From: Bacteroidales bacterium
GTDB taxonomy: Bacteria > Bacteroidota > Bacteroidia > Bacteroidales > JAAYJT01
Reading direction: 5' to 3'
Assembly (NCBI GenBank): GCA_014860575.1
Contig: JACZJK010000032.1
Coordinates: 34,478-98,477 of the forward strand
Length of the DNA: 64,000 bases
A model generated the notes under the pieces. That model was not told the DNA's origin. It ran no database searches and saw only the letters and a list, made by a program, of their open reading frames with translations. Position numbers and translations under genes: made by a program. This document shows, one piece after another, positions 7,496-15,573 of the stretch (position 1 is its first letter; each line of letters starts with the position of its first letter).

Positions 7496-7908
7496 TTAGC
7501 GGAATTAGCCAAATTCAAAGAACTCCAGTTATTCAAACCGTTGCGTTAAAAACCTATGCAAAAATAGCGTAATAATGTTAACTGACCCATTTTATCTTAA
7601 TCCATTCTTTGAATAATCAATCAAAGTGATTATTATCAGCCTGTTAAACCTAGCCAGCAAGGGTCTGTTAAGCATAATTCCTAATTAATGATATTTGGTT
7701 GATGAAGCAATAAAGATATGGTGTGCGCGAAACACTTGAAGGTCTAAAAAAAGTTTACCAACTGACATTTATTTCATTGATAAACATACCCTTGGCTAAA
7801 AAGTTAAATTCACTGGTCACAATCCGAATTCGCCGACTACTCTGAATGATCATGCCTGAAAAAATGTATTCATTAAACTGTCATTACGAATTCGCTAACC
7901 AAAGGGGG

Positions 7909-7973
7909 TAAAACCGGAAATAACTTTTTGACCTCAACCTATTAAGAGGTCAGAAAAAGTTATTCTGGTTTTA
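7909..7973. repeat. Long inverted repeat (27/28-bp arms)
   Basis: Arms 7909-7935 and 7946-7973 pair over almost their full length with a 10-nt loop, interrupted by small bulges. The sequence would form a very stable hairpin or cruciform. It may terminate the minus-strand operon ending at 8065, or act as a recognition structure for element processing. Confidence 0.75.
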
Positions 7974-7983
7974 GCACCGTTTT

Positions 7984-8040
7984 AAACCAACTCCCACCAG
8001 TTACAGATTCAAATGAAATGGTACCAGTGGGTGTTGGTTT
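7984..8040. repeat. Second inverted repeat (14-bp arms)
   Basis: Arms 7984-7997 and 8027-8040 match at 13 of 14 positions with a 29-nt loop. It starts 24 bp behind the last minus-strand gene and may act as its terminator, though the T-run is weak. Confidence 0.65.
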
Positions 8041-8064
8041 GTGTTCTGCTACAAGCAGAATTAA

Positions 8065-8478
8065 TTAGTCTTCGCCTGGCATCATGATAAATATAGCAGG
8101 CTGCGGATCATCAATATCATTGGCTGAGCAAACTGCTTTCAGTGTCACAATTCTTGATAGCCGGTCATTCTCAAAAGTTTCATTGATTAACCAGTCCTCT
8201 TTATCTGGTAGGCGACATGATAATTTGAACCTGATAATATTTACATTCGGATTTGTCCCGGCATATACGCGGAACATCCAAAGGATATCCCAAAGTCTGC
8301 CATCTTCATCCTGCTCTCCATCCATTTCAGGCGGGACTTTCACATATTTTTCAAAGACTGCTTTGCTCAGATAAACTGGTGTTCTGATTCCTGCTTCATC
8401 CAGGTATTGCTGATCAATCTTTACAAGTGTACCGTCAGCAACAGCTTCTTTTGTTGTATAGCTGAATATTACTTTCAT
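8065..8478 (-). CDS. DUF6573-like mobile-element protein
   Basis: About 137 aa when started at the ATG giving MKVIFSYTTKEAVADGTLV. Upstream in-frame starts (8508, or TTG at 8544) would overlap the preceding gene, so 8478 is preferred. The opening segment, F-S-Y-T-x-x-E-A-x-x-D-G-x-L-V, and the later Y-L-x-x-A-G-I-x-x-P-V-Y-L pattern resemble the DUF6573 family found in plasmids and phages of many phyla. Function unknown. Last gene of the minus-strand accessory operon. Confidence 0.6.
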   Translation of the reverse strand: MKVIFSYTTKEAVADGTLVKIDQQYLDEAGIRTPVYLSKAVFEKYVKVPPEMDGEQDEDGRLWDILWMFRVYAGTNPNVNIIRFKLSCRLPDKEDWLINETFENDRLSRIVTLKAVCSANDIDDPQPAIFIMMPGED

Positions 8479-8488
8479 TTGTCCTGCT

Positions 8489-8677
8489 TTAATAGTTTTC
8501 CAATCCATTCCTGTTATACCCGAAGGCTTCCAGGGTATCTTCAACTGTTAATTCTGGTGGTTGAATTCCCATCAGATAGTGTCTGCCATTTTCAAGGCGT
8601 TGGTTCAGTTCACGTACTATGGCTCTGAGCCTCCTGATTTCTTTCATCCGTTCTGTTGAAATTTCGCAATCATTCAT
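8489..8677 (-). CDS. Small hypothetical protein
   Basis: A 62-aa protein with a helical, probably coiled-coil N-terminal half rich in R, E and L (about residues 8-32). It shares the ATGA overlap typical of this operon with the gene upstream (8674-8934). No family recognised. Confidence 0.55.
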   Translation of the reverse strand: MNDCEISTERMKEIRRLRAIVRELNQRLENGRHYLMGIQPPELTVEDTLEAFGYNRNGLENY

Positions 8678-8934
8678 TGTAGGTGATTTTGAGTTTCAAT
8701 TTTATCAGCAAGTTCAGTACCGGCAGTGATAGCGATAATGCAGATTTCACTTACACTTTTGCTCGGATATGCATAGGTCATCAGGCTTTGAAAAGCAAGA
8801 CCAATAAAGTATTCACGCCTTGTCAGCTCTTTCGCCATAGGTGTTGTGTATATCTTATCACCAGTGTTAAGTACTGATACTTTCTCGCTCAGATTAAATA
8901 TTTCGGCAGCAAGGTCATATATTGCCTGGCTCAT
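8674..8934 (-). CDS. Small hypothetical mobile-element protein
   Basis: An 86-aa, probably helical protein with the segment LTRREYFIGLAFQSLM, which resembles short proteins often seen in phages and integrative elements. ATGA overlaps join it to both neighbours, so translation is likely coupled. Function unknown. Confidence 0.6.
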   Translation of the reverse strand: MSQAIYDLAAEIFNLSEKVSVLNTGDKIYTTPMAKELTRREYFIGLAFQSLMTYAYPSKSVSEICIIAITAGTELADKIETQNHLQ

Positions 8935-9131
8935 AACAAATTCTCCTTTGAAGGTTCATTTTGCTGTTGACCCGGCATTTCAACTATAGTAGACTGCTCA
9001 TTGCAATTAAAGCACCATTCGAGGCTTGTACCTGAATCAGCATCATAGATGTGATCATTGTTAACGTTAACCCATTTGCAGCGGGCAACTTCTTCTGAGC
9101 CGCAATTACTGCATACCTGTTTATAGTTCAT
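8931..9131 (-). CDS. Small zinc-ribbon-like protein
   Basis: A 66-aa protein with two cysteine pairs, CSNCG near the N-terminus and CFNCN about 32 residues later, consistent with a zinc ribbon. The short acidic middle part resembles small phage and plasmid zinc proteins of unknown role. Overlaps the next gene by ATGA. Confidence 0.6.
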   Translation of the reverse strand: MNYKQVCSNCGSEEVARCKWVNVNNDHIYDADSGTSLEWCFNCNEQSTIVEMPGQQQNEPSKENLL

Positions 9132-9143
9132 AGCTGTATGTAT

Positions 9144-9365
9144 TTATCCACAATAAGGATTACCCCTGCCGTGATAAACTTCTTCATCGGCAGCATTGGA
9201 GAGGAAAACCTTGTAAGCAACTTCACCACATGAGAGACAGTAAATAAACTTTCCTCTTGGCCAGTAATAACAGTTTATCCCTTTTGGAATATTACAGTTA
9301 CAGGTTTTACAGGTTGCAGGGTATCGGGTTTTAATAATACGGGGATCATCAATATAACTTGTCAT
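9144..9365 (-). CDS. Small cysteine-rich hypothetical protein
   Basis: Seventy-three residues from the ATG at 9365 (MTSYIDDPRI). The longer reading frame up to 9497 would overlap the upstream gene and adds a segment without protein-like character, so the internal start is preferred. Two pairs of cysteines (CKTCNC and CLSCG) separated by about 25 residues suggest a treble-clef or zinc-ribbon fold. The middle part N-C-Y-Y-W-P-R-G-K resembles a family of element-encoded zinc proteins. Confidence 0.55.
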   Translation of the reverse strand: MTSYIDDPRIIKTRYPATCKTCNCNIPKGINCYYWPRGKFIYCLSCGEVAYKVFLSNAADEEVYHGRGNPYCG

Positions 9366-9441
9366 AAACATTGGAATTAATGATGCGTATCCAAAAAACT
9401 GATTGGATCGCATCAGGTTCATAAATAATCCAAAGAAGTAA

Positions 9442-9747
9442 TTACAGATAATTAAGATACCTGAACCAGGAATGGAATCCATCTGGCCCGGTACCATCTA
9501 ATTTTAGAGCATGACCTGTAGGGGATTCACAGATTTGAGAATTCGACCACAGTTCAAGGACATTGGCTGTAGGCTCTTCAACTTCAGTCAGAAATTTGAA
9601 GATTATCGGACCAACTAAAAATTCATGACCATTCTTTTTGAGGACAAGTTTTGAACTATCAGTAGGGATCAGATCAATGACCTCTCCCTGATGGAAAGCA
9701 TGGCCATTGCAGGAAAAGTCAGAGGATAGTGTAAAGTTCATACCCAT
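9442..9747 (-). CDS. Hypothetical protein
   Basis: About 101 aa from the ATG at 9747 (MGMNFTLSSDF); an earlier ATG at 9771 would overlap the gene upstream by 19 bp. The sequence is mixed alpha/beta with a G-H-x-F-x-x-G-E-V-I-D motif that looks like a small beta-barrel. No family recognised. Confidence 0.5.
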   Translation of the reverse strand: MGMNFTLSSDFSCNGHAFHQGEVIDLIPTDSSKLVLKKNGHEFLVGPIIFKFLTEVEEPTANVLELWSNSQICESPTGHALKLDGTGPDGFHSWFRYLNYL

Positions 9748-9752
9748 TATTT

Positions 9753-10058
9753 TTAAGTGTGAATAGCCCATCCCTGGGTTTTACCAACACATACAGAGAA
9801 TGTAGGAGCTCCACCACTTCCATAACCATCATGTTTGCCATGATAGATGATACCACCATTGCCGCAAAACTTATCTTCTTTCTTCCTGACAAATTCAAAG
9901 GATTTAGGTGCGAAGTCATTGTATACGATAGTTACAGTACCCAGCTCATCATCAACTTTGTTGAGCCTGTCAATACAGTTTTTCAAACTGCCGTCATTGT
10001 TCTTACGGGCAAACTCCAATGTCTCCTGAAGCATGCCACCAGTCAGATCATTGATCAT
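9753..10058 (-). CDS. DUF4120 family protein
   Basis: A 101-aa protein that follows the DUF4120 pattern: L-x-x-C-I-D-R-L in the first third, Y-N-D-F-A-P-x-S-F in the middle, then G-G-I-I-Y-H-G and the C-terminal G-W-x-I-H-T. The family occurs almost only in Bacteroidota mobile elements and has no known function. Shares an ATGA overlap with the SymE-like gene upstream. Confidence 0.8.
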   Translation of the reverse strand: MINDLTGGMLQETLEFARKNNDGSLKNCIDRLNKVDDELGTVTIVYNDFAPKSFEFVRKKEDKFCGNGGIIYHGKHDGYGSGGAPTFSVCVGKTQGWAIHT

Positions 10059-10264
10059 TCTGAACCTCCTTCCCTGGCTGGTTGAATAATTAGTTTTCCA
10101 TCAGAAACTTTGATTTCCGCATATTGGTAGGGCTTAAATCCAGCCCTTTCAAGCCACTTGCCTTTTAGCAGTAATAGTGGAACTTCCCAGCCACTGGAAT
10201 ACCTGCGGTTAACTGGGTTAGTACTTTCACGGTACTCAGATTGTATTTTGAGTGTACGGATCAT
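10055..10264 (-). CDS. SymE-like toxin-fold protein
   Basis: A 69-aa protein with the SymE signature: R-x-L-K-I-Q near the N-terminus, then V-P-L-L-x-L-x-G-K-W-L-E-R-A-G-F and a C-terminal I-x-V-x-x-G-K-L-I-I-Q strand. SymE is an SOS-induced protein with an AbrB-like fold, recently described as nucleoid-condensing and RNA-affecting. In Bacteroidota elements it is usually embedded in accessory operons, as here. No antisense RNA can be judged from the sequence alone. Confidence 0.7.
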   Translation of the reverse strand: MIRTLKIQSEYRESTNPVNRRYSSGWEVPLLLLKGKWLERAGFKPYQYAEIKVSDGKLIIQPAREGGSE

Positions 10265-10303
10265 AATCTTTTTGTTTTAGGAGTTTTAAAAAGTGCGATT
10301 CTA

Positions 10304-11029
10304 TTAGAATGGATTGATAGCCAGATCAACTGTCAACCCTTTTTTTGCAGCATAAACCTGTTTGCCGGTGAGTGCGATGATTTCATCAATAAACCTTAGC
10401 TCATTACTGTTCCTGTCAGATAAATGGATCAGGACAATGTTTCGCACAGCACTCAGGTCATTGGCTAACAGGACTGCTTTGGTGGTTTTAAGCTCCAGGT
10501 GTGATGTAAGGAGCCTGTCACGCATTGCGGGATGCTCAACACCATTGAAGATATTCGATTCAAGTATATCATCCGAATAGTTGGCTTCAATAATGATGTG
10601 GTTCAGCCCGGAGAATTTAAACTGACACAGGTAGGTATCCGTCAGAAATAAGATTCTGCCGCAGTCGGGATGGTCAATAAGATAACCATAGCAAGTTACA
10701 TCGTGCATTACCTCAAATGGAATAATGCGAAACATTCCCATTTTGTAACCTTTTGCTGCTATAGCAGAATGATTGCGGTGATGCTTAACAGTAAATACAT
10801 CTTCTGGTGCGAGCACATCAATGCCGGCAGCATTGTAATCAGCAATATAACCAGCATGGTCTTGATGCCCATGACTTACAATACAGCCTGCAATGATTCC
10901 GATCCTGAAATCCAGTGCCTGCTTTACATCTTTGAGCCTTATTCCCGCTTCAATGACAAGGGCCTCTCCTTCGTTAAAAAGGAGATACCCATTGCCACTG
11001 CTGGATGAACCCAACACATGGAGCTTCAT
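10304..11029 (-). CDS. MBL-fold metallohydrolase, probable recombination partner of RecT
   Basis: A 241-aa protein with the metallo-beta-lactamase signature S-H-G-H-Q-D-H-A-G (metal ligands at residues 53, 55, 57, 58), the later H109 region and D130 in L-T-D-T. It is of the short YycJ/WalJ type without a beta-CASP domain. It lies 2 bp behind recT; MBL-fold proteins occur beside RecT in many phages and elements, where they are thought to supply a nuclease. That role is inferred here, no activity is proven. Confidence 0.75.
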   Translation of the reverse strand: MKLHVLGSSSSGNGYLLFNEGEALVIEAGIRLKDVKQALDFRIGIIAGCIVSHGHQDHAGYIADYNAAGIDVLAPEDVFTVKHHRNHSAIAAKGYKMGMFRIIPFEVMHDVTCYGYLIDHPDCGRILFLTDTYLCQFKFSGLNHIIIEANYSDDILESNIFNGVEHPAMRDRLLTSHLELKTTKAVLLANDLSAVRNIVLIHLSDRNSNELRFIDEIIALTGKQVYAAKKGLTVDLAINPF

Positions 11030-11031
11030 AA

Positions 11032-11844
11032 TTAAAACCCAGGATCAGTTTTGTCAGAATTTCCACCATTTTCAGAAACATCCTCGAATTCTACATCAGC
11101 AACAAATTCTTTGCTACCGGTGGTTTCCTTCACATCCTTATCCCTAATCACAGTATCGGAACTGATGTCGCCTTCTATTGCACCCATCATTTCTACCGAT
11201 AAGTAGCCATAATGTGACAACAGGTTGCGGATCACTGTTTTCTTTGCCATTGCATCAAAGTCAGTTTGCCAGGCTGAAGCATTATGCTCATAGGATTTGG
11301 AGTACTTCTTTGCATGGGCAATAATGCCATCTCTGGTCATGTAAAGTGTTTTCGCAAATCCATTCAACAGCTCGATATGGGCGAAGTAACCTTCCACTTT
11401 GTCGGATGATTTTGTTCCGGAGAAATCAATTTCACCGGTGAGTTTGTTGACTTGCCTCAACTCACCCTCATACACCATATCTGAATTGATGATACGATAT
11501 TTAGCAGTACGCATGGCCAGTTGAATATATCCCTTATAACCTATCTGGAATGTAGCAATGACGCCACCTTTGGACTTATAAGGCACAATCCAGGCAAATC
11601 CAAGTGCTTTGTTGATGGGCAGCTTCAGGACGGCTGCTTTCAATGCTTCCATCACCAACTGTTTTGGCTCACAGTCCTGGAGGGATTTGTCACTATTAAA
11701 CAAGTCAATTACGGATGCAACGAAAGTTCCTGAGTTTTCCTGTAAAGCATTGCGGAACTGTTCTTCAACAGAAGGTGCTTTCAGGATATTTTTCAGGGCA
11801 TCAATCTTTTTCAGCCCTGTATTAGAATTGGTTTTTTCTTCCAT
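11032..11844 (-). CDS. recT: RecT-family single-strand annealing protein
   Basis: A 270-aa protein matching RecT: N-terminal helical part with F-x-N-A-L-x-E-N, the conserved core L-P-I-N-K-A-L-G-F-A-W-I-V-P-Y and F-Q-I-G-Y-K-G-Y-I-Q-L-A-M-R-T (about residues 100-130), and the later W-Q-T-D-F-D-A-M-A-K-K-T-V-I-R-N-L. RecT anneals complementary single strands during phage or plasmid recombination. The acidic C-terminal tail (about 240-270) is of the type that contacts SSB. It lies between the MBL hydrolase and the zinc-hook ATPase. Confidence 0.93.
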   Translation of the reverse strand: MEEKTNSNTGLKKIDALKNILKAPSVEEQFRNALQENSGTFVASVIDLFNSDKSLQDCEPKQLVMEALKAAVLKLPINKALGFAWIVPYKSKGGVIATFQIGYKGYIQLAMRTAKYRIINSDMVYEGELRQVNKLTGEIDFSGTKSSDKVEGYFAHIELLNGFAKTLYMTRDGIIAHAKKYSKSYEHNASAWQTDFDAMAKKTVIRNLLSHYGYLSVEMMGAIEGDISSDTVIRDKDVKETTGSKEFVADVEFEDVSENGGNSDKTDPGF

Positions 11845-11858
11845 GATAAAATTGGATT

Positions 11859-13775
11859 TTAAGTTTCAATAACAAGTTCAGGGTCTTTGCTCACTGACAA
11901 GTTGATCAGTTGCGATTGGGTCGGGATAATCTGATTGATTCCTTCCCGGTTATCAATAAAGATTGGGGCGTTTACACCGTAATATTTGGAAAGTTTATTG
12001 ATAATGTCCAGCCCGATAATGGCTTTGGCGGCTGAATTCAGATCAGCATAAGGTACTCGATGATAAGTTGCCTTGCATGTAGGAATTTCCTGGCCATTGA
12101 TCTGCTTTTCAAACAATCGCCACTTGACCAGTTCAAACATGGCACTGACCTTTTCTTCAATTGCATCAGCTATTGCCTTCTCAAAATTCTGGATTACAAA
12201 TTCAGTCTTTTCGAGGTTGGCCAATTCCTGGGCGAGTTTTTGCTGCTGTTGCTTCAGGTCATGAATGCGGGAATTTCCCTTGTTAATCTGATCCTTCCAG
12301 GCAAGTACATCTTTTAAGTTTCCTATTACGGATTGAAGATGGTATTTGTGCTTTTTCAGTTCAGCTACATCAGGTTGATTCATGGGCTGGCGATACTGCT
12401 CTTCCATCGCATCAATCTGGTTGGCAGCTTCAATGTAACCAGGAATATCTTTTGCAATAAGAGCCGGTTCTTCCACCTGCTGTAATTCATTGCCAAGCCC
12501 ACCCAAAATACTCTGAAGCTGTGATACCTGCTCTTTAATGCTTTCAGACTGTTCAACCAATTGTTGATGTTCAGATTTAAGGACTTTCCCTCGTTCAGAA
12601 ATTTCACCTACTTTTCTTGCCTTTGCATTGTTGAATGCTTCCATCAACTCAGTCCGGTGATTTTCAACATCATCAAAAGGTCTTTTACAAGCAGGACAAA
12701 CTGTTTCATTGTAACTGAACTGCCGGGATTGTTCCAGGTGCCATTCTTCACGGAGCTTTTCCCTGGCTTTAACATTATCAGCTATGGCCTTATTCAACTC
12801 CTTCAAGCGGTTCTCACGATGAAGAATATCCTTGCGCACATTCTCCATGTCGGATTTTACCCTTGCATTTTGAGCCAGAATATACCGGTAGCCTTTCAAA
12901 TGTTCTTCCCGGTAGGCAGCAACAATATCAGCTAGTTTTTCCTTTGCCTCATGAATTTTCCTCTGAAGCTCGGTTCTTTCCTGAAATTGCTGCTGGTAAG
13001 CTTTGGATTTATCAGTAATTGCTTCCTCAACAGATTGAAATTCTGATTGAGCTTGCTGTAACTGCTTGTTAAGCTCAGTCCAGTCCTGTTCCTTTGGCAA
13101 GGATCTGTTGACTTCATCAATACGGGTAGGTATCAAATCCAGTTCTGATTTAATCCTGCGCTTTTGATTGGCAACTTGTTTTCTGTACTCTACCAGGTTT
13201 TTACCAGTCAGTTCCCTGAGCAAAGATTCAAACTCTGGTATGCCCCTCGCTACAGATTCATCAGTAACATCATTACCTGCCATTTCAAACAGTATCTTGC
13301 GCTGAGCTTCCCAATGCAAGCTGTTGAAATAATAGGGGCTGGTAATCATTTTAAAGACATCCTCACTGCAAATCGCATCAATCTTTTCCTGGTATTCCCT
13401 TACAGTTACAGGCACTTCATTGTAAAACAAAGTGGTCTCGTGGCCCGAAAATTCAGCCTCAATTGAGCCACGTTTCTTAATCCATTTCTCAGCGAACACT
13501 CTTTTGAGGATAATCCGCTTATTGTCAACTATTAGTAAGCCTTCCACTTCAACATTTTTAGGAGAGCCATTTCCATTATTGGAAATATATTTGACCTCAA
13601 AATCACGCCTGTCAGTAGAGTCTTTACCAAATAGCAACCACAGGAATGCATCCATGATGGTGGTCTTGCCAGTAGCGTTGTCTCCCCTGATATTTGTAAC
13701 CTGAGAGAAGTTGACCTCCAGGGATTTTATGCCTTTGAAATGGTTTATGCGGAGACGTAATAATTCTATGTTCAT
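11859..13775 (-). CDS. Rad50/SbcC-like ATPase with zinc hook
   Basis: About 638 aa from the ATG at 13775 (MNIELLRLRI); a longer frame to 13856 would overlap the upstream gene and adds a non-conserved stretch. Walker A is GDNATGKTT (Lys37) and the SMC-type signature and Walker B lie in the C-terminal part. Two long coiled-coil arms (about 190-340 and 380-540) flank a CPAC motif (Cys360, Cys363), the zinc hook of Rad50/SbcC. It is shorter than SbcC (about 1050 aa), and no SbcD nuclease gene follows; RecT and an MBL-fold hydrolase follow instead, so the latter may be the nuclease partner. Confidence 0.85.
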   Translation of the reverse strand: MNIELLRLRINHFKGIKSLEVNFSQVTNIRGDNATGKTTIMDAFLWLLFGKDSTDRRDFEVKYISNNGNGSPKNVEVEGLLIVDNKRIILKRVFAEKWIKKRGSIEAEFSGHETTLFYNEVPVTVREYQEKIDAICSEDVFKMITSPYYFNSLHWEAQRKILFEMAGNDVTDESVARGIPEFESLLRELTGKNLVEYRKQVANQKRRIKSELDLIPTRIDEVNRSLPKEQDWTELNKQLQQAQSEFQSVEEAITDKSKAYQQQFQERTELQRKIHEAKEKLADIVAAYREEHLKGYRYILAQNARVKSDMENVRKDILHRENRLKELNKAIADNVKAREKLREEWHLEQSRQFSYNETVCPACKRPFDDVENHRTELMEAFNNAKARKVGEISERGKVLKSEHQQLVEQSESIKEQVSQLQSILGGLGNELQQVEEPALIAKDIPGYIEAANQIDAMEEQYRQPMNQPDVAELKKHKYHLQSVIGNLKDVLAWKDQINKGNSRIHDLKQQQQKLAQELANLEKTEFVIQNFEKAIADAIEEKVSAMFELVKWRLFEKQINGQEIPTCKATYHRVPYADLNSAAKAIIGLDIINKLSKYYGVNAPIFIDNREGINQIIPTQSQLINLSVSKDPELVIET

Positions 13776-13788
13776 GATATTGATTATT

Positions 13789-14670
13789 TTAAGTTTCAAC
13801 ACAGATATTTTCCGGTGCAAGTGCAGGTACAATGAATTCACATGCTTTTTGAGCACGGCTGGCAGCCCAGGTAATCCAGGTAGGATTGTCTTTCAATACA
13901 CGTAACCATCCTTTGATGTAAGCAGCAGTATTTTCAGCATCGTAGTTGATTCCTGCTACGGTTTGCAGGTATGCAGCACCCAATTCAGCCACCAGTTCTT
14001 CCTTTGAATAATTCTCGTTATTACGGAATTGGTCTGATTCAAAACGGTTCAGGCGCTTCTTATGTCCTGTTGAATGAATCAGCTCATGAAAGAATGCAGC
14101 ATAGTAGGCATCGCTGTTGAAGAAGTATTTCTTGTCAGGCATTTCCAATACATCCAATGAAGGTATATATGATGGTGTGTCGTGCATTCCAAGGCGTATT
14201 TGAGGCGGATCAGGCATATTGCCGATAATCTCTTCAGCCTGAATATTGCGTTCGTTAGAAAGGCTCTCTGAGGCCCTGGAAAGGGTGTTGATTTTTGCCT
14301 TGCCGATGTCATCAAAGGAGCACTGTTCAACATTGAATACCAGGTAGTAGCGAAGTAAAAAGTGAACATTTTGTTTGGCCTCGCCAGTAACCTTATCCGT
14401 TGTTGAATCAATCAATCGTTTCCAGAAAACTACAAGCCTGGATTTTTCACCTTTATTGACGCAACCACCATTTTGTCTCACCTGGTTAAAGGTTCCCCAT
14501 ACTGGTGATGTAAACTGATCAGTTGAAAGCAACAGGTAGTTGATTCCCTGGTAATGATGGCCATTCAAACTAACCGGCTGCGGAACTTCCCATAATCTTT
14601 TCCACGAACTAACTTTTTCAAGATTGTCAATAACCTGTTGGGTTACCTGTTCAAATAAATTGCGTTTCAT
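13789..14670 (-). CDS. ArdC-like antirestriction protein with zincin domain
   Basis: A 293-aa protein with two parts: an N-terminal ssDNA-binding ArdC domain (about 5-125; segments W-x-R-L-W, Y-x-G-I-N-Y-L-L-L and the F-N-Q-V-R-Q-N-G-G-C-V-x-K-G-E-K core) and a C-terminal zincin-like metallopeptidase domain with HELIH at residues 195-199 and a downstream E-E-L-V-A-E-L-G-A-A-Y. ArdC-type proteins protect incoming single-stranded DNA of plasmids from host restriction. Start at 14670. It is followed 13 bp later by the zinc-hook ATPase gene. Confidence 0.88.
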   Translation of the reverse strand: MKRNLFEQVTQQVIDNLEKVSSWKRLWEVPQPVSLNGHHYQGINYLLLSTDQFTSPVWGTFNQVRQNGGCVNKGEKSRLVVFWKRLIDSTTDKVTGEAKQNVHFLLRYYLVFNVEQCSFDDIGKAKINTLSRASESLSNERNIQAEEIIGNMPDPPQIRLGMHDTPSYIPSLDVLEMPDKKYFFNSDAYYAAFFHELIHSTGHKKRLNRFESDQFRNNENYSKEELVAELGAAYLQTVAGINYDAENTAAYIKGWLRVLKDNPTWITWAASRAQKACEFIVPALAPENICVET

Positions 14671-14874
14671 GGTATCACCGGATTAATTATATGATATAAT
14701 TTCTTTCGGTTACGGAGATAATATTGCCTTTGTGCATGATATAAATAAGAAAGGGACAGTACTTAAACTGCCCCTCTCACAAGCTGCTTTTAAAACTCCC
14801 AAAAACAGCAAAAGGGTTGCCAGGTCTATAACTGGCTCACAATGGCATATAAAAGCCCCGTAGGGCCTGGAGTG

Positions 14875-15231
14875 CTAGCCTACGCTAACATTCCAGAACC
14901 TTGGGTAATCCACACCACCGTGGTTGTGGTATCCTTTGAACTTGCCATAAACATTACCACCGAGTTGTTTTGCCTGAAGCATTGCTGGCAATGGATAAGC
15001 GGCCATTTCTCCAATAAGGATTTCCATTGTTTCCTCCTTATGGATTACTGTTACGAAAGCCCATTGGTTACGATACCTGAAGCTTCGCATTTTAAAAGTG
15101 TACTCCTGGTCAAGATTAAAACCAGGTGCAGTCATTTCTTCTACCACGTCTGCGGGAGTCCTGACTGTCTTGGGCGTGCCATTGACTGTTGTTGTCGGCA
15201 TAACATTTTGATTTTGGGTGGCGTTAGCCAC
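14875..15231 (-). CDS. Hypothetical element protein, first gene of the accessory operon
   Basis: Up to 118 aa from a GTG at 15231 (reading A-N-A-T-Q-N-Q-N-V), or 108 aa from the ATG at 15201 (MPTTTVNGTPKTV). The N-terminal 30 residues are low complexity (T, N, P), followed by a compact domain ending N-H-G-G-V-D-Y-P-R-F-W-N-V-S. No family recognised. A GC-rich hairpin similar to one in front of the gene at 63464-63811 lies 17 bp upstream. Confidence 0.55.
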   Translation of the reverse strand: MANATQNQNVMPTTTVNGTPKTVRTPADVVEEMTAPGFNLDQEYTFKMRSFRYRNQWAFVTVIHKEETMEILIGEMAAYPLPAMLQAKQLGGNVYGKFKGYHNHGGVDYPRFWNVSVG

Positions 15232-15247
15232 TGGTGAGTTTTAAAAA

Positions 15248-15269
15248 GCTGGCCGGGTAACAACCCAGC
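15248..15269 (-). promoter_or_regulatory. GC-rich leader hairpin
   Basis: A 22-bp block bounded by GCTGG and CCAGC and centred on the complementary GGGT/ACCC arms, in the 5' leader of the gene starting at 15231. A closely similar block (GCTGGCCGG ... CAGC) stands at 63838-63858, again just in front of a start codon. It could be a translation-control element common to element genes. Confidence 0.45.
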
Positions 15270-15573
15270 CCAAGCTGGAGGTGGGGTTGTTTTGGAGTCA
15301 GTCCAAACTCACCAATATCCAACCTTCAAAAAATTTTTTAAAAAATTAAAATTTTGAGGTGGTTTGTATAGCCGGAAATGATAAGGCAATTTATTTCCCT
15401 TATAGCAGGAAATTTTGGATTGTTTGATTCTGGCTGAGAGAATCAAGGTTGGAATGAATAATGGCTATACAAGCAAAATATTCCCGTTAATACTACGGAA
15501 TTTTGATTAGCGAGGTTGGATTAAAAGGATTATAGCACAATGAGTCTGATTGTCCTGTTCAATCTATGTGTAA
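15270..15573. other. Intergenic promoter region
   Basis: About 300 bp between two minus-strand genes. It contains a very A/T-rich stretch (15330-15356) and must hold the promoter of the accessory operon, although no full TAnnTTTG box was found. Confidence 0.4.

Larger units (their letters stand above)
7426..8064. other. Non-coding left end of the island
   Basis: About 640 bp without a credible gene. It contains a terminator for tRNA-Gln, a 20-bp direct repeat shared with the right end, and two long inverted repeats at 7909-7973 and 7984-8040. Two copies of the palindromic CGAATTCGC-like octamer (near 7826 and 7887) are also present. This is the likely site of integrase/excisionase binding and of 3' ends for the minus-strand operon that converges on it. 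Confidence 0.6.

Noticed and set aside
8407..8628. Plus-strand ORF opposite the DUF6573-like gene, and the many other ORFs antisense to large genes
   Set aside because: They are shadows of well-supported minus-strand genes, with no domain and no promoter.
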